Source: Lachnospiraceae bacterium (GTDB lineage Bacteria > Bacillota > Clostridia > Lachnospirales > Lachnospiraceae). From it: DNA of 42,828 nucleotides. Position numbers and translations under genes: made by a program. The notes below the pieces were generated by a model. It was given only the letters and a program-made list of their open reading frames with translations. It was not told where the DNA came from and searched no databases. The stretch covers positions 1-42,828 of the forward strand of contig JAFUGT010000148.1 in the NCBI GenBank assembly GCA_017469275.1, written 5' to 3'. Positions 8,603-16,020 of this stretch are shown here, piece by piece; positions within the stretch are counted from its first letter, which is position 1, and each line of letters begins with the position of its first letter.

Positions 8603-10780
8603 ATGAATATATTATGTAAGATGAATAAGTATTTAATTGCCTGCTTGGCGACTGTAGTGCTTGTTTCCTGCTTAATTGGCGGGATTTGTGATTGTCGGAT
8701 AGTGTATGCCACAGAGTCGGATGCGCCAGGTAGTGCGGAGCAGGAGCTCCCCCAAGGTATATATAGAAGTGAGAACGGGTATTGGTATTACGCCTATAGA
8801 AGTCTGATTGATGAGGGGACTGAGGATGGGGGAGATATCGTAATTGTTGGACGTGATGTTTATGAGGTCAATGCTCCTTCAGGATTACTTTCTGAAATCA
8901 CAGAGGATGACGTTACCCTGACAACTTTCAACATACCTGCAGAGATTGACGGACACAAGGTTACTGCAATCGGTAATCCTTATCAGTCTTCATATGTTAA
9001 TCCTAATACATCCCCTGAAAAGTTTAAAGAATATGAATGTGGTTTCAATAATCTTGATGAATATGACCTGGTGGTAGTTCCTGAGGGCGTGGATACCATA
9101 TATAGAAAATGTTTTTACTCATCAGGCTTTCATCAGGTGAGGCTGCCTGATACCTTGGAAAATATAGGAGAGAGCGCATTTTTCTATGATGTGAATCTGG
9201 AAAAAATTAATATACCCGAATCTGTCACTTCAATAGGTGGCAGAGCATTCAGACATACTTTATGGATGAATAATAAGCGTAATGAGTCCGCCCAAGGTCT
9301 TGTTATAGTTAATGGTATTCTTATTGATGGAATTGCTGCGACGGGTGCAGTTGTTGTGCCACAGTCGGTTAGCCATATAGCGGAATGGGCATTTTCAGGT
9401 ACGGGTACAGGTGGAGATGACATTCCATCAACACTTTCATCCGTAAGTATTCCATCCTCGGTCAAAACAATCGGTATGTATGCTTTTGCTCTTTGCAGTG
9501 CCTTGGAAAAAGTTGATATACAAGGTTCGGGAATCGAAAGCCTTGGTCAGCAGGTGTTTCGTGGAACCGCAATTAAGGAAATATATTTTCCTAAAACAAT
9601 CAAGACGATTCCTCTTGGAGTCTGTTACGGGTGTACTGAGTTAAGCAAGGTCACGATTGCGGGAGCTGAAACTATTGAAACTTCGGCTTTTCAAGCATGT
9701 GCCGCTTTGAAGGATGTTGCATTTTCCGATAAACTAAGAGAACTTGGGGTACAATGTTTCAGTACATGTTCTTCTCTTAATGAGATTAATATTCCTGCGG
9801 AGGTTACAATTATTAAGGATAGAGCCTTCAAGTATTGTGTTAATCTGACAAGGGTGGTACTCCCTGAAAACCTTGAAGAACTGGGGAAAGAGGCTTTTTA
9901 TGTCAATACTTCGGAGGGGGCAGACAAGGTTGTAATTACCATACCTGAGAAAATGACAGATATTTCGGGTCTTAATTTGCTAGACCTTGATTACGCAACC
10001 CTGCGTGTGCTTGCGGGGGGTGAAGTGCAGAAGTATATTGATGATAATAGTGTACCTACCTATCAGACATATATGAAAGGGATGCAGGGAATATATGAAG
10101 GTACGGTTAATATAACCAATAACAACGTAACAAATAATGAAACGACGAATAATGTAACGAATAACAACATTACAAATAATATTACTAAAAATGAGACAAA
10201 TATAATTGATAAATCTACTAAGATTGACAATCCGGTAGTTAATATCGATCAATCGTCAGATGATGCCAAAAAAGCAAGTGAAGAAAATCTTGCGGGTAAA
10301 GTCTTTACATATAATAAATTAAAGTACAAGGTAAATGATGATGAAAAATCAGTAACATTTATTTGTATGATGAATTCTAAGCAGAAAAAACTATCGATTC
10401 CCCAAAAAGTAAGACATAATGAAGTATCTTTTAAAGTGACTAATATAAATGACGGTGCCTGCAAAAAGATGAAGAAACTTGAAGTTGTTACTATTGGCGC
10501 AAATGTGGAAACAATTGGGGATAAAGCCTTCTATAATTGTACACGATTAAAGAAAGTAACTTTTGGTAAAAATGTGGAAGACGTAGGAAAGATGGCATTT
10601 TATGGTGATAAAAAGTTAAAGAGTATTATTTTTAAGAATATTAAAAATCTTAAAACTGTTGAGAAAGCAGCATTTTATCTTAGGTCCGGGAATACGGATA
10701 AGCATTTGAAATTGAAACAGACATCTAAGAAAAAGATGATTGGATATCTGAAAAATTCCGGTGTCAAGGTAAAGCAATGA
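8603..10780 (+). CDS. Secreted BspA-type leucine-rich repeat protein
   Basis: This 725-residue exported protein has a hydrophobic signal segment at about residues 9-30 followed by VYATES. Residues about 110-470 are LRR_5 repeats with the pattern L..I.IP..V..IG..AF..C..L, for example SVTSIGGRAFRHT, SVKTIGMYAFALCSALEKVD and EVTIIKDRAFKYCVNLTRVV. Residues about 501-535 are a run of Asn-Asn-x-Thr units that may be a fibrous stalk. Residues about 565-725 are a second LRR_5 block with a basic end, related to the C-terminus of the preceding protein. BspA-like proteins bind host or polymer surfaces, but the target here is unknown. The start may also be the second ATG at 8621. It precedes the kinase gene by 26 bp and is probably co-transcribed with it. 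Confidence 0.88.
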   Translation: MNILCKMNKYLIACLATVVLVSCLIGGICDCRIVYATESDAPGSAEQELPQGIYRSENGYWYYAYRSLIDEGTEDGGDIVIVGRDVYEVNAPSGLLSEITEDDVTLTTFNIPAEIDGHKVTAIGNPYQSSYVNPNTSPEKFKEYECGFNNLDEYDLVVVPEGVDTIYRKCFYSSGFHQVRLPDTLENIGESAFFYDVNLEKINIPESVTSIGGRAFRHTLWMNNKRNESAQGLVIVNGILIDGIAATGAVVVPQSVSHIAEWAFSGTGTGGDDIPSTLSSVSIPSSVKTIGMYAFALCSALEKVDIQGSGIESLGQQVFRGTAIKEIYFPKTIKTIPLGVCYGCTELSKVTIAGAETIETSAFQACAALKDVAFSDKLRELGVQCFSTCSSLNEINIPAEVTIIKDRAFKYCVNLTRVVLPENLEELGKEAFYVNTSEGADKVVITIPEKMTDISGLNLLDLDYATLRVLAGGEVQKYIDDNSVPTYQTYMKGMQGIYEGTVNITNNNVTNNETTNNVTNNNITNNITKNETNIIDKSTKIDNPVVNIDQSSDDAKKASEENLAGKVFTYNKLKYKVNDDEKSVTFICMMNSKQKKLSIPQKVRHNEVSFKVTNINDGACKKMKKLEVVTIGANVETIGDKAFYNCTRLKKVTFGKNVEDVGKMAFYGDKKLKSIIFKNIKNLKTVEKAAFYLRSGNTDKHLKLKQTSKKKMIGYLKNSGVKVKQ

Positions 10781-10806
10781 CGACAAATCACTGAAGGGTA
10801 TTACAG

Positions 10807-12183
10807 ATGAACGAGAGAAGACGAATTCTCGAACCGGGGACAACTCTCAATAAACGATATAATATTATTGAAAAGATTGGTTCGGGAGGTTTTGCAATCA
10901 CATATAAAGCCGAGGATACATTTAATAATATACCTGTTGCAATCAAGGAGTTCTTCCCGGCAGACAGTTCCTTAGAGTGGGAGCATGAAAAAGCCAGATT
11001 TGTTAAAGAAGCTAAGATTCTTAGAGAATTCGATTATCTTGAAGGAATTGTATCTGTCAGAGATGTGTTTGAAAACGAAGACACTGCATATCTTGTGATG
11101 GATTATATTGAAGGAATTTCATTAAAAGAATATGTAAGAGAATATGGAACTTTTTCGTGGGATGAGCTTCTTTCTATGTTATCTCCCGTAATGAAATCCC
11201 TTGCTAAGATACATAGAAGAAATGTTATTCATTACGATATAAGTCCCGATAATCTTATGATAGGTATGGATAACAGAGTATGGCTTATTGACTTTGGAGC
11301 AAGTAATAAATGTGCATCTAAGGTCGATCGTACAGTAATACTCAAACAGGGATATGCGCCGCTTGAACAGTACTATTCTGATGGCAGCACATTTGACGGA
11401 AAAACAGGACCATGGACGGATATATATGCTTTATCTGCAACTATGTACACCGCCCTGACTGGGGAAAAGCCGGGGAGTGCTGTTGAGAGAATGCAGGGAA
11501 ATGATGTAAGGTGGGAAATTTTTGACAGTTTGACGGAAGATTGGCAAAAAGATGCTTTGAAAAAGGGTATGTCGCTTAATAAGTCGGAGCGATATGCTTC
11601 TATGGAAGAATTTATCGAGGCTTTGAGTTATTCTCCATATGATAACGATATGACTGTTATAAAAGCCGGTATGAAGGACAGCGGTGTACAGGGGGAGTCC
11701 GGCAATAAAAATTATATAATAATATATATATTATTACTGGTTATAGCAATGATGGCAGGTGCTATTTTGTATGGTATGTTAGACAGGAGATTAAGCGATG
11801 ACAATGCAAAGGGAAGCTATATGAATAAGCATTCGGTGGAACCATCAGAAACCGGAAATAATACGCAATTTGAAGGTGGCATTACACCTGAAAAGGCTGC
11901 AAGGGAACAGGTTGCGACAACTGAGAAGACAACAAGAGAACAGGATGCCACAACCGAGAAGGCAACAAGAGAACAGGTTGTCACAACCGAGAAGATAACA
12001 CAGGAACAGGTTGTCACAACCGAGAAGATAACACAGGAACAGGTTGTCACAACCGAGGAAAAGAATATAAATGAACCGGTAGGAGACAGGGATAAGAATA
12101 AGACAGATAACCAAAGCAACTCGAAAAGTGGAATATTTGAGAATAACAAAGAGGTTTTAGATGATGATGACGAATTATACTGA
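10807..12183 (+). CDS. Membrane-anchored serine/threonine protein kinase
   Basis: A 458-residue Hanks-type kinase. The kinase domain spans residues about 13-275: glycine loop IGSGGFAITYKA, VAIKEF lysine near residue 41, catalytic loop VIHYDISPDN (HRD changed to HYD, usual in this FHA-associated subfamily), and DFGAS metal-binding motif. A single transmembrane helix (about 301-323, YIIIYILLLVIAMMAGAILY) separates the cytosolic kinase from an outer C-terminal tail. That tail has five 11-residue repeats (EKxTxEQxxTT, residues 362-416) and an acidic end, and no PASTA domain. Unlike PrkC it therefore lacks a recognised muropeptide sensor. The last 23 bases overlap the next gene, a LytTR-FHA protein that is the likely phospho-reader. 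Confidence 0.92.
   Translation: MNERRRILEPGTTLNKRYNIIEKIGSGGFAITYKAEDTFNNIPVAIKEFFPADSSLEWEHEKARFVKEAKILREFDYLEGIVSVRDVFENEDTAYLVMDYIEGISLKEYVREYGTFSWDELLSMLSPVMKSLAKIHRRNVIHYDISPDNLMIGMDNRVWLIDFGASNKCASKVDRTVILKQGYAPLEQYYSDGSTFDGKTGPWTDIYALSATMYTALTGEKPGSAVERMQGNDVRWEIFDSLTEDWQKDALKKGMSLNKSERYASMEEFIEALSYSPYDNDMTVIKAGMKDSGVQGESGNKNYIIIYILLLVIAMMAGAILYGMLDRRLSDDNAKGSYMNKHSVEPSETGNNTQFEGGITPEKAAREQVATTEKTTREQDATTEKATREQVVTTEKITQEQVVTTEKITQEQVVTTEEKNINEPVGDRDKNKTDNQSNSKSGIFENNKEVLDDDDELY
11890..12054 (+). repeat. Five 33-bp tandem repeats inside the kinase gene
   Basis: Five units start at 11890, 11923, 11956, 11989 and 12022. The last two are identical and earlier ones diverge. They encode EKxTxEQxxTT in the extracellular tail. 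The length stays in frame, and the identity of the last copies points to recent unit duplication, so copy number may vary between strains. Confidence 0.9.
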
Positions 12184-12850
12184 TGATTATCTTTTTGTCA
12201 AAAAAAGGGGAGTAACATTAAGAATTCCAATTCATGAGATACGTTATATCGAAAGTGGTGCGCATAAATTATACGTACATGTTAATGAAGACACTTATGA
12301 TTATAACGATAAAATGGAAAACGTGGCTGAACTACTTAAAGAAAGAGGATTTATAAGGTGTCACCAAAGCTACCTTGTCAACAAATCATATGTCTCAGGT
12401 ATTCGTTATGATAAACTTAAGATAGGTGATAAAGAGGTAAGGATCAGTAGAAAATACAAAGACAATGTAAAAAGTAATTTCTCGGGTGAAGATAATAGTT
12501 CAAGTGGAAAGATATATATTGCCGGAAAAGATAATAATAATAGAGGTTGCATATTATGTATCAGTGGGCCCTATACCGGAAAAAGATTTGAACTGGTTCC
12601 TGAACAGAAGATAACAATCGGTAGGGACGGGAATGTCTGTGAAATAGTGATCAATATCCCGAAAGTCTCAAGGCAGCATTTGAATATTATATATCATAAA
12701 GCTACCGATTGTTATGAGGTGACAGATATGTCTACGAACGGAACTTATATTAATAATGATATACGGCTTGAAAAGAATGAGAGATATGAGGTGGAAGCGG
12801 GAGAGACAATTGGACTCGGAGACGGAATGACAGAATTCAAATTGTTGTGA
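12161..12850 (+). CDS. LytTR DNA-binding domain fused to FHA domain
   Basis: A 229-residue protein. Residues about 8-108 are a LytTR DNA-binding domain (RGVTLRIPIHEIRYIESGAH, RGFIRCHQSYLVNKSYV, then KEVRISRKYKDNV). Residues about 120-229 are an FHA domain with its phosphothreonine-binding residues: TIGRDGN, SRQHLN and MSTNGTYIN. There is no receiver domain. The gene begins inside the kinase gene (ATGATGATG at 12161, ribosome binding site AAAGAGG about 8 bases upstream), so the two proteins should be made together. FHA domains bind phosphothreonine, so the kinase or an outer partner could control DNA binding directly. LytTR sites are usually paired 9-bp repeats. Likely targets are the neighbouring surface-protein genes, but this is inference. 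Confidence 0.9.
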   Translation: MMMTNYTDDYLFVKKRGVTLRIPIHEIRYIESGAHKLYVHVNEDTYDYNDKMENVAELLKERGFIRCHQSYLVNKSYVSGIRYDKLKIGDKEVRISRKYKDNVKSNFSGEDNSSSGKIYIAGKDNNNRGCILCISGPYTGKRFELVPEQKITIGRDGNVCEIVINIPKVSRQHLNIIYHKATDCYEVTDMSTNGTYINNDIRLEKNERYEVEAGETIGLGDGMTEFKLL

Positions 12851-12919
12851 ATACGTTTAGATTATAATAGAATGTCCAAAGTTTATATATCATAGTATTT
12901 TGAAGGTGGATAGTTAAAA

Positions 12920-13423
12920 ATGCAGCTGATAAAATGTAAAAATGGTCATATATATGATGCTGATAAGCTTAATAATTGCCCCCATTGCCAAGGTGTTGTT
13001 AAAAATCTTGATTATGAAGCTGATACTTATGGCTTAGACCAATCAGATGTCTTAACGGAAGTATCAGAAAGTAAAGGGCGTGCGAATAACGCCAATCTTG
13101 GAACGAGAAAGCATGTTGGAATTCTTGTGGGAAATAGGGGGAATCTTAAAGGCAAAACATTTATTCTCTATGAGGGGGTCAATAGAATAGGACGAGCAGG
13201 TAATCTTGAGGTATGTCTTAATAATGAAGAGTCTGTTTCGAGGAACGGACATGCGGAGATTGTTTATGAAAATGGCTGCTTTGATCTGTCGCCTATGAAG
13301 AACGATAGAATTGTATTAGTGAACGGTGAAAGAATTAAAGATAGGATAGATATTAAAGACAGGGACGTATTAACCATAGGTGAATGTGTCCTTACATTTA
13401 TCAAATTTGATGATGTGTATTAA
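12920..13423 (+). CDS. FHA domain protein with N-terminal zinc ribbon
   Basis: A 167-residue protein starting at a consensus-like AAGGTGG site. The N-terminus (CKNGHIYDADKLNNCPHCQG) is the short Cys/His zinc ribbon seen at the front of many Lachnospiraceae FHA proteins. Residues about 60-160 form the FHA domain (NRIGRAGNLEV, then SVSRNGHAEI). The usual SRxH motif carries one extra residue (SRNGH) and the NG loop is reduced (VLVNG), so phosphopeptide binding may be altered. It follows the LytTR-FHA gene by 69 bp and completes a kinase/reader set. The product is cytosolic. Confidence 0.88.
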   Translation: MQLIKCKNGHIYDADKLNNCPHCQGVVKNLDYEADTYGLDQSDVLTEVSESKGRANNANLGTRKHVGILVGNRGNLKGKTFILYEGVNRIGRAGNLEVCLNNEESVSRNGHAEIVYENGCFDLSPMKNDRIVLVNGERIKDRIDIKDRDVLTIGECVLTFIKFDDVY

Positions 13424-13520
13424 AGATGAAATGTTTGCAGCACTTGATGAGGATAATATATTAAAGTACGGCTTTGCATTTAGCGGAAAAAAATGCCTGA
13501 TACGTGGCGGGAAGATTTGA
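13410..13520 (+). CDS. Possible small ORF or gene remnant
   Basis: A 36-codon frame overlaps the end of the FHA gene by 14 bases (ATGATG at 13410). The translation (KYGFAFSGKKCLIRGGKI at the end) has a gene-like residue mix but no recognised domain. No clear ribosome binding site is present. It may be a truncated third gene of the kinase block. The remaining bases up to 13555 show only a short CTTGT-GAA-ACAAG hairpin. Confidence 0.25.
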   Translation: MMCIKDEMFAALDEDNILKYGFAFSGKKCLIRGGKI

Positions 13521-13554
13521 AATAGTTCTTGTGAAACAAGATGAAGAAACAGTA

Positions 13555-14082
13555 CTAGACATACATACGCGCAATCCAGGCGCTCAAAATCAGAGAGACA
13601 AGGGAGAGGAGGATTCCTACAGGAACCACCCACCTTGTCTTTTTGATTTTCACACTCATAAAGTAGACGGAGATGGTATAGAATAGGGTTTCCGTACAGC
13701 ATAGGAGGATTGAGGCAGAAAAACCAACATACGAGTCGGTACCGTAATTTTTGAATATATCAAATAGAAGCGCATTTGCGCCTGAAGCGGAGAACATTTT
13801 AAGTAGTGCCAAGGGAAGAATCTGAATGGGGAAAGGCAGGAGGTTCTCTAAGGGCTTTAACATATTGCATATGAAGTCAAGAACGCCGGAACTTCGGAAT
13901 ATGCCTATGGCAACCAGCAATCCGATTATAGTCGGGGCAATTTCAACTACGGTTAAAAATCCTTGTTTTACTCCCTTGAGAAACAGCTCGAACACAGGCT
14001 TCTTCTGAAGGGCAGCATAGACGATTATGTAGAATATTACCATTGGTATAAGAAAGAGAGAGAGGTATGATATAAGTTTCAT
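13555..14082 (-). CDS. spmB: Spore maturation protein B
   Basis: This 175-residue integral membrane protein has four or five hydrophobic helices and the nucleoside-recognition (Gate) fold of the SpmA/SpmB family (VVEIAPTIIGLLVAIGIFRS, KMFSASGANALLFDIFKNY, CTETLFYTISVYF). SpmB acts with SpmA during sporulation and is needed for normal spore core dehydration in Bacillus subtilis. The length is as expected (about 175). The start codon follows an AGGAG site. The gene lies 47 bp after spmA on the same strand and converges with the FHA operon. Its presence suggests a spore-forming lineage. Confidence 0.95.
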   Translation of the reverse strand: MKLISYLSLFLIPMVIFYIIVYAALQKKPVFELFLKGVKQGFLTVVEIAPTIIGLLVAIGIFRSSGVLDFICNMLKPLENLLPFPIQILPLALLKMFSASGANALLFDIFKNYGTDSYVGFSASILLCCTETLFYTISVYFMSVKIKKTRWVVPVGILLSLVSLILSAWIARMYV

Positions 14083-14129
14083 ATTAACTCCTGCAAAGGT
14101 TACTTTTTTGTTGGTGTGCTGGTCAATAA

Positions 14130-14729
14130 TTAAGCATGGTATCTTCTCACGTCATCTCTTTTTTTTGTTAAAATAGTGCAGATGATAACCGCAAGAATTG
14201 TTGTTATCGCAGTACTTATTAATCCCGGTGCTATAACTGCCATTGGACTTGGGCTGCCATAGCTTGCGCGATAAGCAATCATATTCATGGGGATTATCTG
14301 GAGAGAGGAAATGTTAAGTATAAGAAATGTGCACATCTCATCACTGGCAGTATCACAATCCTCATGAAGTTTCTTAAGTGCCTTCATGGCTTTGAGTCCC
14401 GTAGGCGTACAGGCCCAGCCAAGTCCCAATATATTAGCGATAAAATTGGCGCAAATATAATCGTTTGCCTCGTGATTTTTCGGTATGTTCGGAAAAAGAA
14501 AATGAAGTAATGGTCTCATTTTTTCTGAAAGATATTTTGTGAGCCCCGATTCTTCTGCAATGTTAAGAAAACCACTCCACATTCCGATGACACCCGCCAT
14601 GAGTATCAGAAGATCCACTGCATCCTTGGCTGAGGATATTATACTTTCGTTAAGACCTTCTATCTGACCTGTAAAAGAAGCGTATATTATTCCTGTGATG
14701 ATAAGAAATGACCATATATAATTGAGCAT
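14130..14729 (-). CDS. spmA: Spore maturation protein A
   Basis: A 199-residue multi-pass membrane protein, SpmA family. Diagnostic stretches are MLNYIWSFLIITGIIYASFT at the start, GVIGMWSGFLNIAEESGLT, NFIANILGLGWACTPTGLKA and LILNISSLQIIPMNMIAYR. It also has the Gate fold and works with SpmB. First gene of the spmAB pair. The upstream 200 bp are very AT-rich; I could not assign a mother-cell sigma factor promoter with confidence. Length and topology are normal. Confidence 0.95.
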   Translation of the reverse strand: MLNYIWSFLIITGIIYASFTGQIEGLNESIISSAKDAVDLLILMAGVIGMWSGFLNIAEESGLTKYLSEKMRPLLHFLFPNIPKNHEANDYICANFIANILGLGWACTPTGLKAMKALKKLHEDCDTASDEMCTFLILNISSLQIIPMNMIAYRASYGSPSPMAVIAPGLISTAITTILAVIICTILTKKRDDVRRYHA

Positions 14730-14862
14730 AATTTCAAACAGTTTTCACTTTGTTGATATATCATTCTAATATATGCACTATGATGAATAAAAATTCATTA
14801 AAAGTATTGAAATATACAAATTTTGTAAACGTGAACATTTTGTAAAATATGATTTTATTTTG

Positions 14863-14891
14863 TTGCTTTTAAGCCCTTTTCATGGTAAATT
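14863..14891 (+). promoter_or_regulatory. Candidate promoter of the AbrB-type gene
   Basis: TTGCTT at 14863-14868, a 17-bp spacer and TAAATT at 14886-14891, 50 bp before the start codon. The AT-rich DNA around it (14780-14860) contains repeated TTTTGTAAA/ACATTTTG motifs, which could bind an AbrB-like protein. Moderate match only. Confidence 0.35.
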
Positions 14892-14941
14892 TAGGATTGT
14901 ACAATTGCGTGAGATACCTGTAGGCGAAAGGAGGAGATTCT

Positions 14942-15193
14942 ATGAAGACAACTGGAATTGTCCGTAACTTAGACAATTTGGGACGCGTGACGTTACCTAT
15001 TGAATTAAGACGGAATTTAGACCTTGATATTAAAGATCCGGTTGAGATCTTTGTGGAAGGGGACACTATAATGCTCAAAAAGTATGCCCCATGCGATATT
15101 TTTACAGGTAGTAAGGAGGATTTGATTGAGTACCACGGTAAGATGGTAAGTAAGAAAAGCATTGAAGAAATGGTCAAACTGGCCGGACTGTAA
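14942..15193 (+). CDS. AbrB/SpoVT-family transcriptional regulator
   Basis: An 83-residue protein whose first 50 residues form the swapped-hairpin AbrB DNA-binding domain (GIVRNLDNLGRVTLPIELRR, then DPVEIFVEGDTIMLKKY). The C-terminal 30 residues are a short helix-rich tail rather than a GAF sensor, so it resembles AbrB/Abh more than SpoVT. Start from AAAGGAGG at 14929-14936. Such proteins act as tetramers on AT-rich DNA during growth transitions. It lies divergent from spmA and upstream of the cobalamin operon, so it could regulate either. A terminator follows. Confidence 0.92.
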   Translation: MKTTGIVRNLDNLGRVTLPIELRRNLDLDIKDPVEIFVEGDTIMLKKYAPCDIFTGSKEDLIEYHGKMVSKKSIEEMVKLAGL

Positions 15194-15272
15194 GAAAAGT
15201 ATTTATTATTACATTATAGAATAGACTGAAGATTGAAATGGGTATTTGACAATTGAACATGAGCGAAGAGTT

Positions 15273-15315
15273 GGAGAATAGATGGTGGTAATCTATTCTC
15301 CGATTTTTATTTTAT
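15273..15315 (+). terminator. Rho-independent terminator after abrB-like gene
   Basis: Perfect 11-bp stem GGAGAATAGAT (15273-15283) with ATCTATTCTCC (15291-15301), 7-base loop, then GATTTTTATTTTAT. It isolates the regulator from the vitamin operon. Confidence 0.9.
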
Positions 15316-15329
15316 GACACAAATTGCCT

Positions 15330-15456
15330 GTCAATTAATTGACTAGGTAAATGAATATTCATTCATAGTTTTAGTATATACAATTATTGTATAATATGAT
15401 GATGTTGGAGCCAAAAGGTCATAACTGCTTTGTGCTTGCACAATAAGCATTATGAC
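15330..15456. promoter_or_regulatory. Cluster of palindromes upstream of the cobalamin operon
   Basis: There are three perfect palindromes: GTCAATTAATTGAC at 15330-15343, AATGAATATTCATT at 15350-15363, and TATACAAT-T-ATTGTATA at 15377-15393. A larger hairpin follows at 15418-15456 (GTCATAA, TGCTT and GTGC pairing with GCAC, AAGCA and TTATGAC). They look like operator sites or a short structured transcript. Positions are before the operon promoter at 15497. The binding protein is unknown. Confidence 0.5.
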
Positions 15457-15496
15457 TTAATGACACGCTCAAACATATAATGCCTGTTCTTTTCGG

Positions 15497-15525
15497 TTGA
15501 CATTTATTTCACCTATAGTTACAAT
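15497..15525 (+). promoter_or_regulatory. Sigma-A promoter of the cobalamin operon
   Basis: Perfect -35 TTGACA at 15497-15502, 17-bp spacer and TACAAT -10 at 15520-15525. Transcription would start near 15532 and enter the riboswitch about 100 bases later. Confidence 0.85.
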
Positions 15526-15633
15526 AGGGTTTGTAAATTTCAAAGGAATATTGCTCTGAGGATGAGTGAAACAATGTTTGTATATACGCATTTTATCCGA
15601 TATGTATCGGGAGATTTATTGTATATAACTGTG

Positions 15634-15773
15634 ATGTGGCCTCATCAGTCAGATTAGGGGGAAACCCGGTGTGAATCCGGTGCAACCGCCATTACTGTGT
15701 TAAGGTCGATATATTGAGAGTGCATTACTCTGTGATCTGATATCGTCGTGCCTTTAAGCCAGATTACCCGCAT
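15634..15773 (+). promoter_or_regulatory. Cobalamin riboswitch
   Basis: The conserved core is present in order at 15657-15699: GGGGGAAACCCGGTG, GAATCCGGTGCAACCGCC and ATTACTGTG. The B12 box AAGCCAGATTACCCGC is at 15756-15771. ATGTGG at 15634-15639 can pair with CCGCAT at 15768-15773 to close the aptamer (P1). A variable arm of about 50 bases lies between core and box. This class binds adenosylcobalamin or related corrinoids and normally lowers expression when the vitamin is abundant. It governs the genes at 16021-24238. The function of the aptamer is well established; the exact boundaries are my reading. Confidence 0.92.
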
Positions 15774-15845
15774 ATTCCGGCATTTTAGCTTTTGGGTGAA
15801 GGAAAAGCGATTAGCTCATTTCGAGGATTTCGGAATGCTTTCTTT
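15770..15845 (+). promoter_or_regulatory. Alternative hairpin overlapping riboswitch P1
   Basis: GCAT and TCCG (15770-15779, two-base bulge) can pair with CGGAATGC at 15831-15838, followed by TTTCTTT. The inner part holds GCTTTT/AAAAGC. Because GCAT is also the 3' strand of P1, this hairpin and the closed aptamer exclude each other. It may be part of the expression platform. Confidence 0.4.
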
Positions 15846-15927
15846 GCGTATGACAATTAACCATAGTGTTCTTGTATAATGAAGCATTTACACAAGAACA
15901 AGCATTGGGATTATATCATGAGTTAAG

Positions 15928-15971
15928 ATGTCGGTTTTGCAATAAACATTGCAATTAATCGGCATTTTTTA
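15928..15971 (+). terminator. Terminator of the riboswitch expression platform
   Basis: ATGTCG (15928-15933) pairs with CGGCAT (15960-15965) and TTGCAAT (15937-15943) pairs with ATTGCAA (15948-15954). A TTTTTT run follows. It sits between the aptamer and the first gene, 50 bp before its start, as expected for transcription attenuation by the vitamin. Confidence 0.8.
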
Positions 15972-16020
15972 CTTTGGACTCTTTGTTTGAATCAGGATGT
16001 GAGAAAGGCAGGTTTCTTAT

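Noticed and set aside
11890-12054. CRISPR-like regular repeat
   Set aside because: The repeats are contiguous without spacers and stay in frame inside the kinase gene.
11817-12149. Cysteine/serine-rich minus-strand frames opposite the kinase tail
   Set aside because: They arise from the 33-bp tandem repeats of the real gene and show no ribosome binding site.
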